DNA of 64,000 nt from the NCBI RefSeq assembly GCF_024649945.1, contig NZ_JANKMS010000009.1, positions 62,001 through 126,000 of the forward strand. The letters run 5' to 3'. Below the pieces are notes generated by a model. The model was not told the origin of the DNA and did not search any database. It saw only the letters and a program-made list of their open reading frames with translations. This document shows, one piece after another, positions 55,196-63,270 of this stretch. The translations under genes were made by a program, and so were the position numbers. Each line of letters starts with the position of its first letter. Position 1 is the first letter of the stretch. This DNA is from Flavobacterium panacis. Lineage in GTDB: Bacteria > Bacteroidota > Bacteroidia > Flavobacteriales > Flavobacteriaceae.

Positions 55196-56262
55196 TCCCA
55201 ATTTCTCACTAAAAAATCAATCCAATTTTGATGAAAGATTCCTTTTAAATCTTCATCAGAATAACCATGATTTTTAAAAATCGAAACCAGTTTTTGCAAA
55301 TCGGCAATCGTGTCTAAATCGTACGGACATTGTTCTGTCCCGAAAGCGCCATCCAAATCAGAACCAATTCCGATATGATTGGCATTTCCTGCAAGCTGGC
55401 AAATGTGATCCAGGTGTTTGAAAGCGGTTTCTAAACTGCAATTCATTTTTTTAGGATCAGAAATTCCTCGTTCCCAATTTGGAACCATCATCCAAGCATC
55501 TAAAGCACCGCCAATAACAGCGCCTCTAGAAATTAAAGCTTTGATCATTTCGTCGCTGTATTGGCGATTATGATCAACTAAAGCCCTGCAATTGTTATGA
55601 CTTGCCCAAACAGCACCATTAAAATTATCCAAAGCTTGCCAAAATGCATCATCGCATAAATGTGTGGCATCTAGAATAATATTTAAACGTTCCATTTCTT
55701 TCAATAAATCAATTCCATTTTGATTCATTTTTCCAGTTGCATCAGTTCCGTTTGCGTATCGGCCTGGGCCATAATGTGCGGGACCAACAGCTCTTAATCC
55801 GTAATTATAAGCTCTTTCCAAATAAGAAATATCCACGATAGAATCGGCGCCTTCCAAACTCAAAATATAGCCGATTGGTTTTTTATCGTTTGGCGTTCCA
55901 TCATTCCATAAATCAAAATGATTTAAAAGCGATTTTTTATCTGTAAGCTGCGTCATTTCGCCAGCTTCTTCCATGCTTTTGTACCACGCCAACTGACCCT
56001 GAGTTTGCGCCCAAGCTTGTTCTGGCGAATTCCATCCGGGAATAATGCTGTCTGGTTTTACAAATCTTGCAATTTGAGTGGCAACTACAATTCCGATATT
56101 GCCTCTTCTGAGATCAGGAAAAGAAACTGTTGCGCGTTCGCGATCTGGTTTATCGGTCATTCCTTTTTCCAACTCTCGTAAAGAGGGAACGTTATTTCGT
56201 AAATCTCGATTCCATTCCATCGCATTCATGCTGAGATCTAAGTGGGCATCTAGTATAAACAT
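55192..56262 (-). CDS. Membrane dipeptidase-type enzyme (peptidase M19)
   Basis: A 356-residue metallo-dipeptidase of the renal dipeptidase family. The zinc ligands are visible as HLDLS near the N-terminus, LEGADS near residue 134, and later histidines (ASHNNCRAL and nearby), with GIGSDLDGAFG near 300. There is no signal peptide, so it acts in the cytoplasm. M19 enzymes cleave dipeptides, often with a C-terminal D-residue. It is the last gene of a four-gene operon, 12 bases after the PLP enzyme gene. Confidence 0.88.
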   Translation of the reverse strand: MFILDAHLDLSMNAMEWNRDLRNNVPSLRELEKGMTDKPDRERATVSFPDLRRGNIGIVVATQIARFVKPDSIIPGWNSPEQAWAQTQGQLAWYKSMEEAGEMTQLTDKKSLLNHFDLWNDGTPNDKKPIGYILSLEGADSIVDISYLERAYNYGLRAVGPAHYGPGRYANGTDATGKMNQNGIDLLKEMERLNIILDATHLCDDAFWQALDNFNGAVWASHNNCRALVDHNRQYSDEMIKALISRGAVIGGALDAWMMVPNWERGISDPKKMNCSLETAFKHLDHICQLAGNANHIGIGSDLDGAFGTEQCPYDLDTIADLQKLVSIFKNHGYSDEDLKGIFHQNWIDFLVRNWD

Positions 56263-56274
56263 AGGATTTAAAGT

Positions 56275-57366
56275 TTAAATAGTATTTTTTCGGCCTCGCG
56301 CACCAATCGGCCATTGCGCATAAATTTGCTGTTTTTTGTTTACCGCCTGAAGATTATCATATAATGCAACAGTAGGACAGACATGATAAGGTTCGGCATA
56401 AATAATATCGCCGATTTCATATTCGTTTTGACCTTTATTCTCAACAACCAAATGTTCTTCTGAATGTGCGGTTGGAATCAAATTTTCATCATTTAAAATG
56501 ACTAATCTTTTATCAATCGGATTTTCAGAGGAAACGGCTTTATAACCGATATCAACACAAAATGTATTTTTAGTAGGTTTAGAAATAATGGTTCCAACAA
56601 TTACTAAAGCTGGTTTGAAATCTTGTTCAGGTAAATTGTTTTGATAATTCGAATCCCAAAAAACAAAAGTTCCTGGACTGCATTCTACATTTTCCTGCGA
56701 TGCATAAAACGGAAAAGTATTGGAACCGCCCGCCACAATTTTTAAATTTTCTGCTTTGCTGATAATCTGTTCAAAAGACTTTGAAGCTTCTAAATTTCGT
56801 TCTTCAACAATTCCTTTTATATGACCATCATAAATGTGAATGCCTTTGAAATAAAGATTTTTTAATTGTGAAATAGCATCAATTAATTCAGTCCAATTTT
56901 CTGAAATGGAAAAACCAGTTCGATTCATTCCCGTATTTAAATCCAAATAAACAGAAAGAATTAAATTATTTCTTTTGGCAATTTCATTTAAATCGGAAGC
57001 TGTTTTCAAATTGTCGATAATCGTGGAAAAACGAATTTCAGGAAATTTTTTAATTAATGAAATCCATCTTTCTGCTTTTAATCCAACAGGTTGGTACGCT
57101 AAAAGAATATCTTCAATTTGCTGATTTGCGGCAAGTTCTGCTTCTGCAATTGTAGCACATTTTATTTTCTTGATATTATAAATTTTAAAAAGCTCTAAAA
57201 CCTCTGCATTTTTATGTGTTTTTATATGCGGACGCAATCGTTGCGTATTGCCTTTCACGTAAGAAATCAGCTTTTCGATATTTTGACGTACTCGATCTTC
57301 GTAAACTGCTAAAAACGGAGTATCGATAAGTGTTTCGGAATTAATTTTCCACCAGTTCTTTTGCAT
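56275..57366 (-). CDS. D-threonine aldolase/D-serine dehydratase-type PLP enzyme
   Basis: A 363-residue fold-type III PLP enzyme (D-TA family). K49 in RPHIKTHK binds the cofactor, NTGMNRTGF and GGSNTFPF contact its phosphate, and H328 with C330 in PYHVCPTV are placed like the zinc ligands of eukaryotic-type D-serine dehydratase. It either cleaves D-threonine to glycine and acetaldehyde or deaminates D-serine to pyruvate; the His/Cys metal pair favours the second, though D-threonine aldolase also has a metal site. The neighbouring RidA and GntP genes suit D-serine. Confidence 0.85.
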   Translation of the reverse strand: MQKNWWKINSETLIDTPFLAVYEDRVRQNIEKLISYVKGNTQRLRPHIKTHKNAEVLELFKIYNIKKIKCATIAEAELAANQQIEDILLAYQPVGLKAERWISLIKKFPEIRFSTIIDNLKTASDLNEIAKRNNLILSVYLDLNTGMNRTGFSISENWTELIDAISQLKNLYFKGIHIYDGHIKGIVEERNLEASKSFEQIISKAENLKIVAGGSNTFPFYASQENVECSPGTFVFWDSNYQNNLPEQDFKPALVIVGTIISKPTKNTFCVDIGYKAVSSENPIDKRLVILNDENLIPTAHSEEHLVVENKGQNEYEIGDIIYAEPYHVCPTVALYDNLQAVNKKQQIYAQWPIGARGRKNTI

Positions 57367-57413
57367 AATCTTGGTTTTAGCTATTTAGTTTTGATTTACT
57401 TTGATTTTTTTTA

Positions 57414-57491
57414 AACACATAGAATCATAGGCTTTTGATGCTGGTAAAAAAGGCGTTTCACTTTTTATGAATGCACATAGAGAACTATGTG
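57414..57491. repeat. Palindromic repeat family A, partial copy 3a
   Basis: It begins with aacacatagaatcatag (57414-57430), continues with aaggcgtttca and ends at the inner palindrome cacatagagaactatgtg (57474-57491). The right terminal arm is missing or replaced by the start of copy 3b. Confidence 0.7.
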
Positions 57492-57517
57492 TAACAGTAA
57501 TCATGTTGAATATTTTA

Positions 57518-57653
57518 AACGCATAGAAACATAGTTTTTGATGCTGATGAAAAGGCGTTTCACTTGGCATTAACAAACATAGCGCTATGTTTAATGACTT
57601 GTCATCTATTCTAAACTTCAACTCATAAAAAAAAATCTATGTTTCTATGTGTT
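57518..57653. repeat. Palindromic repeat family A, copy 3b
   Basis: Terminal inverted repeats aacgcatagaaacatag (57518-57534) and ctatgtttctatgtgtt (57637-57653) match in 16 of 17 positions. The inner palindrome acatagcgctatgt lies in the middle. With 3a it makes a tandem pair that separates the RidA gene from the D-TA gene inside the operon. Confidence 0.78.
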
Positions 57654-57665
57654 TAAAAAATATAT

Positions 57666-58133
57666 TTAATACAATTCAAAAAGTGCTTCAACTTCTACAG
57701 GAATATTATCAGGAAGAGATCCAAATCCGACAGCGCTTCTTACGCCGATTCCGTTTTCTTGTCCCCAAACTTCTGCAAATAATTCGCTGCAGCCGTTAAT
57801 TACATAAGGATGTTTTAAGAAATCGGAAGTGCAATTCACCATTCCGAGAACTTTGATTACTCTTTTTACTTTGCTTAAACTTCCAAAATTGGTTACGATT
57901 GTAGAAAGCATAGTTAGTCCAACTTGTCTGGCTGCTAATTTTCCTGCTTCAATGTCCATATCTTCTCCAATGCGTCCGATGATTAAAGATTTATCGTCTT
58001 GAACAGGTCCGTGTCCTGAAAGATACAAGTATTTGCCGTCTACTAAATACGGTTTGTAGATTCCCAAAGGTTGTGGAGCAGGAGGAAGTGACAAACCTAG
58101 ACTTTCGAATTTTTCTTGCGGATTTAAACTCAT
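57666..58133 (-). CDS. RidA-family enamine/imine deaminase
   Basis: A 155-residue RidA/YER057c/UK114 protein, longer than the usual 125-130 because of an N-terminal extension. The conserved end GVRSAVGFGSLPDNIPVEVEA includes the substrate-binding arginine (in GVRSAVG). RidA hydrolyses reactive enamines such as 2-aminoacrylate that PLP-dependent serine and threonine dehydratases release, which agrees with the PLP enzyme encoded next to it. It lies 4 bases after the permease gene. Confidence 0.9.
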   Translation of the reverse strand: MSLNPQEKFESLGLSLPPAPQPLGIYKPYLVDGKYLYLSGHGPVQDDKSLIIGRIGEDMDIEAGKLAARQVGLTMLSTIVTNFGSLSKVKRVIKVLGMVNCTSDFLKHPYVINGCSELFAEVWGQENGIGVRSAVGFGSLPDNIPVEVEALFELY

Positions 58134-58137
58134 GATT

Positions 58138-59457
58138 TTAATGTATTAAAGCGTTTAAAATAAATATAAATACAATTCCCAGAACAGAAACTAGAGACTC
58201 CATTACGGTCCAGGATTTAAAAGTGTCTTTTAGACTGATATTGAAATATTCTTTGAACATCCAGAAACTCGGATCATTTACGTGCGAACACATTAAACTT
58301 CCAGCGCCTACAGAAAGTACAAAGAGATTCGGGTCGAGATCGTGTGATTGTAGTAAAGGTACTAAAATGCTTGCAGTCATTAAACCTGCAGCAGTTGCAG
58401 AACCAACACAGACACGAATAATTGCGGCCATCATCCAGGCTAATAAAAACGGATGAATGTTGATTTGATTTAAAGTCGCCACAATCGTTTCGTTTACGCC
58501 GCTTACAATCATGACTTCTTTCAAACAGCCAGCGCCTCCAACAATTAAAACAATTAAAGCAACATCTTTTATGGCTTGTGTGTAATCATCCATGACAGAT
58601 GACATGCTTCTGTTCATTTTTATTCCTAAAGTGTAAGTACAAAGAAGTAGCGATAAAAGCATGATTATACTTGGATCTCCAATAATTTTGCAAATAACGA
58701 TTAGTTTTTCATTATCTGAAATTAATGGAAGAAGAGAAGTAATTGTTAATCCGAAAACGGGAAAAAGTGCAGAGAATAAACTTAAACCAAAACTTGGCAA
58801 TTTTCCTTGATTGGTTACTTCTTCCACATTTAAAATTTCATGATCCGATTCGGTTTTGATGTTTTTAAATCTTGTTGAAAACCATAAACCCGCAATTAAA
58901 ATAGTAGGAATGGCGATTATAATTCCATAAATCAACACCAAACCAATGTCTGCTTTTAGAATACTACTTAAGGCCATAGGCGAAGGATGCGGCGGTAAAA
59001 AACCATGCGCCACAGAAAGCGAAGCCAGCATTGGAATTCCTAAATATACTTTTGATAACTTAAATTGATGCGCCACAGAAAAAATCAACGGAACTAAAAG
59101 GACAAATCCAACGCTGTAAAAAAGCGGAATTCCGATTATAAATCCAGTGATCATTAAACCCAAACGAACGTATTTTCTACCTGTCCAATTCATAACCGTT
59201 TTGGCGATGACATTTGCAGCGCCAGACGAAACGGCAAGTTTTCCAATACAAGTTCCGAAAACAATAATTAAAGTAATCGATCCGAGCATCTCGCCAAGAC
59301 CTTTTTGTAAGACGGGAGAAATAGTTTCAACTGGCAGGCCAAGAAAAAGTGCAGCCAAAAGAGAAGTAATGATAAACGCGATAAATGGATTGATTTTAAA
59401 CCAGGCAATCTGTAGAATTAAAAAAATAATGCACGCAGTGAGTATGAGAATGCTCAT
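58138..59457 (-). CDS. GntP-family permease
   Basis: A 439-residue inner membrane symporter with about 12 membrane helices. The family motifs GIPLFYSVGFVLLVPLIF and HGFLPPHPSPMA are present. GntP carriers take up gluconate and related acids; one branch, DsdX, carries D-serine. Encoded with a D-TA enzyme and RidA, D-serine or D-threonine is the more likely cargo here, but this is inferred from context only. It is the first gene of the operon, and paired direct repeats lie upstream at 59530-59563. Confidence 0.88.
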   Translation of the reverse strand: MSILILTACIIFLILQIAWFKINPFIAFIITSLLAALFLGLPVETISPVLQKGLGEMLGSITLIIVFGTCIGKLAVSSGAANVIAKTVMNWTGRKYVRLGLMITGFIIGIPLFYSVGFVLLVPLIFSVAHQFKLSKVYLGIPMLASLSVAHGFLPPHPSPMALSSILKADIGLVLIYGIIIAIPTILIAGLWFSTRFKNIKTESDHEILNVEEVTNQGKLPSFGLSLFSALFPVFGLTITSLLPLISDNEKLIVICKIIGDPSIIMLLSLLLCTYTLGIKMNRSMSSVMDDYTQAIKDVALIVLIVGGAGCLKEVMIVSGVNETIVATLNQINIHPFLLAWMMAAIIRVCVGSATAAGLMTASILVPLLQSHDLDPNLFVLSVGAGSLMCSHVNDPSFWMFKEYFNISLKDTFKSWTVMESLVSVLGIVFIFILNALIH

Positions 59458-59502
59458 GGTTTGTGGTTGTATTTTAGTTAGTTATAAGTGTGGTTGGAAT
59501 TT

Positions 59503-59510
59503 CAAATATA
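59503..59510 (-). promoter_or_regulatory. Putative -7 box of the GntP-RidA-D-TA-dipeptidase operon
   Basis: TATATTTG on the minus strand, 46 bases before the permease start at 59457. The two 14-base direct repeats at 59530-59563 lie immediately upstream, overlapping the expected -33 region. Confidence 0.55.
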
Positions 59511-59529
59511 TAAAATAATTTTACATATC

Positions 59530-59563
59530 GCATATTTTTTGCAAAAACTGCATATTTTTTGCA
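59530..59563. promoter_or_regulatory. Paired direct repeats, probable operator
   Basis: gcatattttttgca occurs at 59530-59543 and again at 59550-59563, identical and offset by 20 bases, about two helical turns. The second copy lies in actgca...tgcagt, a perfect short inverted repeat. The position between divergent genes and next to the operon -7 box suits a regulator site, possibly for the DeoR-type protein encoded at the other end of the locus. Confidence 0.6.
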
Positions 59564-59639
59564 GTCATAATGTTAAAATTATAGAGAGATAAAAGGAGAA
59601 TACACCGATGTTTTCTACCTTTATATAAAAATTCGTAAA

Positions 59640-60407
59640 ATGAAAATTGCTTTAATTCAATCCGATCTCATTTGGGAAAATGCGGCTGCAAACCGAGAAA
59701 ATTTTGATTCGAAAATAAATGAAATTGAATCCGAAATCAATTTGATTGTACTTCCAGAAATGTTTTCGACGGGATTTACTATGAATGCTTCGGATGTTGC
59801 AGAAACCATGCAAGGTGAAACTGTCGAATGGATGAAATTAAAAGCAAAACAAAAAAATGCAGCCATAACAGGAAGTGTTGTTATTACCGAAAACGGCGAT
59901 TTTTTTAACCGTATGTTTTTTGTTTTTCCATCTGGAGATTTTCAATATTATGACAAAAGGCATTTATTTTCGTTAGCCGGAGAAAATGAATTTTACACTC
60001 CAGGAACTCAAAAAGTAATTGTAGAATATTTAGACTGGAAAATTTGTCTTCAAATTTGTTACGATTTAAGATTTCCTGTTTTTGCACGAAATGTCGAAAA
60101 TTACGATCTTCTTTTGTATGTTGCCAATTGGCCAAAAGTACGAACAAATGCTTGGGACACTTTGCTTAACGCTCGCGCAATAGAAAATTTGAGTTACGTT
60201 GCAGGTGTAAACAGAATTGGTTTTGATGATAATAATTTTGAGCATAACGGACATACTCAATTAATTGATTTTTGGGGAAATTATATAATAAAGCCACAAG
60301 AAACAGCAGGTGTTTTTGTGGCTGAATTGGATAAAAATATAATGTTGGAAACGCGACGAAAACTAAATTTCTTAGGTGATCGTGATACTTTCGAAATTAA
60401 AATCTAG
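59640..60407 (+). CDS. Omega-amidase-type nitrilase superfamily protein
   Basis: A 255-residue cytoplasmic amidase. The catalytic triad is E40 (VLPEMFSTGF), K106 (YDKRHLF) and C140 (LQICYDLRFP). These segments, including PEMFSTGF and RHLFSLAGE, are those of the YafV/Nit2 omega-amidase group, which hydrolyses 2-oxoglutaramate-type amides and salvages methionine or glutamine transamination products. The stop TAG overlaps the stop of the convergent gene in the palindrome CTAG (60404-60407). Confidence 0.88.
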   Translation: MKIALIQSDLIWENAAANRENFDSKINEIESEINLIVLPEMFSTGFTMNASDVAETMQGETVEWMKLKAKQKNAAITGSVVITENGDFFNRMFFVFPSGDFQYYDKRHLFSLAGENEFYTPGTQKVIVEYLDWKICLQICYDLRFPVFARNVENYDLLLYVANWPKVRTNAWDTLLNARAIENLSYVAGVNRIGFDDNNFEHNGHTQLIDFWGNYIIKPQETAGVFVAELDKNIMLETRRKLNFLGDRDTFEIKI

Positions 60408-62092
60408 AAAGCTTTCCGTTTCTTTTCTGCTTCTTTTTTCTTCTTGTCGTCTTGTTTTTTCTCGACCTCAGGATTAAACGGTATGCTTAGATCAAGAGTT
60501 TCGTCGACATCCCAGTTGGACCGGACATCTATGCCTTTCTGGAAATAGTAGACTTCTTCAGAATAGGTTTTGTTTAAGAAATTTCCAGTGTCGTAAACTT
60601 TGTTTTTATTGTCATCATAAATAATACGAACAGTAAATTCCTCGGGAACCATTAAGTTGAATTCAATTTTGGTCTCACCCTCAGAATATTCGCTTGCCAG
60701 TACATTGTCTCCTTTTTTATTGGTGATTTCTACAATTATTGGAAAACGTTTTACATTGCGTAAATTCAATACCAGATTACCATAATCTTCCAGTTCTTTG
60801 GTGGCTAATTTATAAGATAAAGTATCGTTTGTCTTTTCGTAAAAATCGGTCAAAGCGCCTGGTAAGAAAGTAAAACTGTATTTGTTTGAAGGCTCTTTTT
60901 TGAAATCAATATATAACTTTTGGTCAAACTCATCATATTCTGTTGTGTACTCAACGGCAGTAGAATCTTTGTTGACTAATGTGATTTTAGATTTATCAAA
61001 TTTGACTAATGGTGTTTCGGTTTCCAAGGTGAAACGTTCCCTAAAATTAATCTGACCATTTTGTACTGCTTTGATATTTAAAGTGTCCTTTTTTAAGGCT
61101 TTAATTTTAAAAGAAAACTTCTTGTCAAAGTTGTCTTTCGATACTTGCATGGATAATGAATCGGCTTTTAGAGGTTTAAACCAAACCTGAAGCGAATCTT
61201 TTTTAGGAAATTGCGTTACAATTGTTTCCAAAACATCATTCCCGTTTTTAAGAACAATTTTTGGTTTGGCGTTTTTGTAATTCTGTTTTCCTTCATAAGG
61301 TAATAATAATCTATTCCCAGAAGCCTGAATAGGTTTAAAAGCTTTGAAAGGCAGGATTTCTTTAAATAATTCCAATTCATAAACAGTATCTGTCGGAATA
61401 GTAATATAGTGTTTTAGAAATCCGATTTTGTCGTCTTTAGGGTTGAATTTATTGTTGCTTCCTTTGTCTTTCAAGGCTACCAAAAGGTATTTTCCCTCTT
61501 TTAGATTTTCAAACTGGAAAGTTCTCATACTGTCCAGAGTGTTTGTTATATAACGCGGAAACTCCTTGTAAATAGTAGAATCTTTGAATTTATCATTTAC
61601 TTCATAAAGCATCACGGAGACAAAGTTGTCAACATATTTTTCGTATGAATCTTTGATTCTTCCACTCAGCTTAAGCGAATCAATATATGCGCCAGTAGAA
61701 AAAACATATTTAAACTGATTTAAAACATTTCCTTCGTTGTTGTCAGTAATGGCTTGTCCAAAATTTAAACTGTAAGTCGTGTTGGGCTGTAGAGTATCAC
61801 GAATTTCAATCTTTATAAATTTACTAACGGTAGTCGGAGTAATAGTGGGTTCGTTTTTAAACGGAGGCGAAATAATTAGCTGTTTATTGGTGTTTTTCAG
61901 TTTAATATATTCGTCAAAATTCAGTGTAATAGTATTTCCTTTAAAATTAGTACTGTAATTTTCAGGATAGCTGGAAATCAAAACGGGCGCCAATGTATCT
62001 TTTAAACCGCCGGTAATACTACCTCTTTTGGCGCAGCTGATTACTGATATTAGAATAATAAAGGAAAGGTATTTTAAAGTGTTTTTCAACAT
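60404..62092 (-). CDS. Ig-like domain lipoprotein (Big_5 type)
   Basis: A 562-residue lipoprotein. The signal peptide ends ISVISC, so Cys20 is lipidated, and the mature N-terminus is AKRGSITGGLKD. The first domain (about 35-140: PVLISSYPENYSTNF, ITLNFDEYIKL, NTTYSLNFGQAI) has the bacterial Ig-like Big_5 pattern. The remaining 400 residues are beta-rich, ending in a very basic tail (KKQDDKKKKEAEKKRKAF). It is a conserved Bacteroidota cell envelope protein of unknown role. Confidence 0.85.
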   Translation of the reverse strand: MLKNTLKYLSFIILISVISCAKRGSITGGLKDTLAPVLISSYPENYSTNFKGNTITLNFDEYIKLKNTNKQLIISPPFKNEPTITPTTVSKFIKIEIRDTLQPNTTYSLNFGQAITDNNEGNVLNQFKYVFSTGAYIDSLKLSGRIKDSYEKYVDNFVSVMLYEVNDKFKDSTIYKEFPRYITNTLDSMRTFQFENLKEGKYLLVALKDKGSNNKFNPKDDKIGFLKHYITIPTDTVYELELFKEILPFKAFKPIQASGNRLLLPYEGKQNYKNAKPKIVLKNGNDVLETIVTQFPKKDSLQVWFKPLKADSLSMQVSKDNFDKKFSFKIKALKKDTLNIKAVQNGQINFRERFTLETETPLVKFDKSKITLVNKDSTAVEYTTEYDEFDQKLYIDFKKEPSNKYSFTFLPGALTDFYEKTNDTLSYKLATKELEDYGNLVLNLRNVKRFPIIVEITNKKGDNVLASEYSEGETKIEFNLMVPEEFTVRIIYDDNKNKVYDTGNFLNKTYSEEVYYFQKGIDVRSNWDVDETLDLSIPFNPEVEKKQDDKKKKEAEKKRKAF

Positions 62093-62233
62093 AACGGTTT
62101 TTCAATTTGATTGCACAAAATAACGATTATATTTACTTTAATTGAAATTTTTTAGCGATTTATTAGGATTTAAAACTTTTGCATTTCTTCTGTATTTTTT
62201 ATCATTTCAATATTTTAAAAAGCCATAATTTCT

Positions 62234-62241
62234 TACTTTTG
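62234..62241 (+). promoter_or_regulatory. Putative -7 box of the lipoprotein gene at 62266
   Basis: TACTTTTG matches TAnnTTTG and would give a leader of fewer than 20 bases before the TTG start, in support of that start. Confidence 0.5.
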
Positions 62242-62265
62242 AGTTCAAATTTAATTTTCTAAGTT

Positions 62266-63270
62266 TTGTTAAAGCGATTTTTTCCAATTTTAATTCTCTT
62301 TTTATTGCTTTCCTGCAGTAAAAGTGAAAAACCAACGATCTCCTTTTATTATTGGAAAACCGTATTCAGATTTTCTGAAAAAGAAAAAGAAGCTTTGACC
62401 GCAAATCATGTTCAGAAACTTTATGTGCGATATTTTGATATCGGATTACATCCTGAAAATAAGTTTCCAATTCCCATAAGTCCTGTTCGTTTTGAAGTCA
62501 ATCCAAAAGAATATTCGATTGTTCCTGTGGTTTTTATTCAAAACAAAGTCATGCTTTTGCCTAATCTTGATGTAAATGAATTGGCTCAAAAAACGTTTGA
62601 TTTTATAGAACAAATCAATTCAAAAAATAGTATTCCTTGTCAGGAGATTCAAATTGACTGCGACTGGACTTTGAAAAGTAAAGAGAATTATTTGAGGTTT
62701 ATAGAGGTTTTTAAAAAGCTTTCGAAGAAAAAACTTTCGGCAACAATTCGACTGCATCAAGTAAAATATTTCAAAAAGACAAAAATTCCAAATGTCGATT
62801 CTGGAGTTTTGATGTATTACAATATGGGATCGATTGCGCCAGATTCATTAAATTCTATTTACGATCAAAAAGTAGCGGCAAAATATTTGAGTAGTTTAAA
62901 AAAATATCCGCTTCATCTGGATTTTGCTTTTCCAATTTATTCGTGGGGAGTTCACATCAGAAACAATAAAGTAATCGGACTTCGTTCTAAAATAAATATA
63001 AAAGATTTACAGAATGATCCCAATTTTGAAAAAACAAGTGAAATTTTTTTCAGAGCAAAACAATCCAATTATAAAAATGGAGTTTTTTATGAAGCGAATG
63101 ATCTGTTGAAAATAGAAGAAATTACAAAAGAAGATTTAAAAGAAATGGCAGAAGATTTGGATGAAAATCTGCCTGAGAAACCAAATCAAATTATATTTTA
63201 CGATTTAGACGAATTCAATTTAAACAATTATGAAAAGAATATTTTTGAACAAGTTATTTCTAAGTTTTAG
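62266..63270 (+). CDS. Hypothetical lipoprotein, 334 residues
   Basis: Starts with TTG; the N-terminus LKRFFPILILFLLLSCSKSE is a lipoprotein signal peptide with Cys17. The body is alpha/beta with barrel-like features (QEIQIDCDWTLKSKENYLRF, FLDFAFPIYSWG-type strands), similar in style to the putative glycosidase-like barrels of other Bacteroidota lipoproteins, but I do not recognise the family with confidence. It overlaps the start of the next gene by 41 bases in another frame, so the two are probably translationally coupled. Confidence 0.7.
   Translation: MLKRFFPILILFLLLSCSKSEKPTISFYYWKTVFRFSEKEKEALTANHVQKLYVRYFDIGLHPENKFPIPISPVRFEVNPKEYSIVPVVFIQNKVMLLPNLDVNELAQKTFDFIEQINSKNSIPCQEIQIDCDWTLKSKENYLRFIEVFKKLSKKKLSATIRLHQVKYFKKTKIPNVDSGVLMYYNMGSIAPDSLNSIYDQKVAAKYLSSLKKYPLHLDFAFPIYSWGVHIRNNKVIGLRSKINIKDLQNDPNFEKTSEIFFRAKQSNYKNGVFYEANDLLKIEEITKEDLKEMAEDLDENLPEKPNQIIFYDLDEFNLNNYEKNIFEQVISKF

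Noticed and set aside
57385-57621. 78-codon minus-strand frame between the RidA and D-TA genes
   Set aside because: It lies almost wholly within the two family A palindromic repeats.
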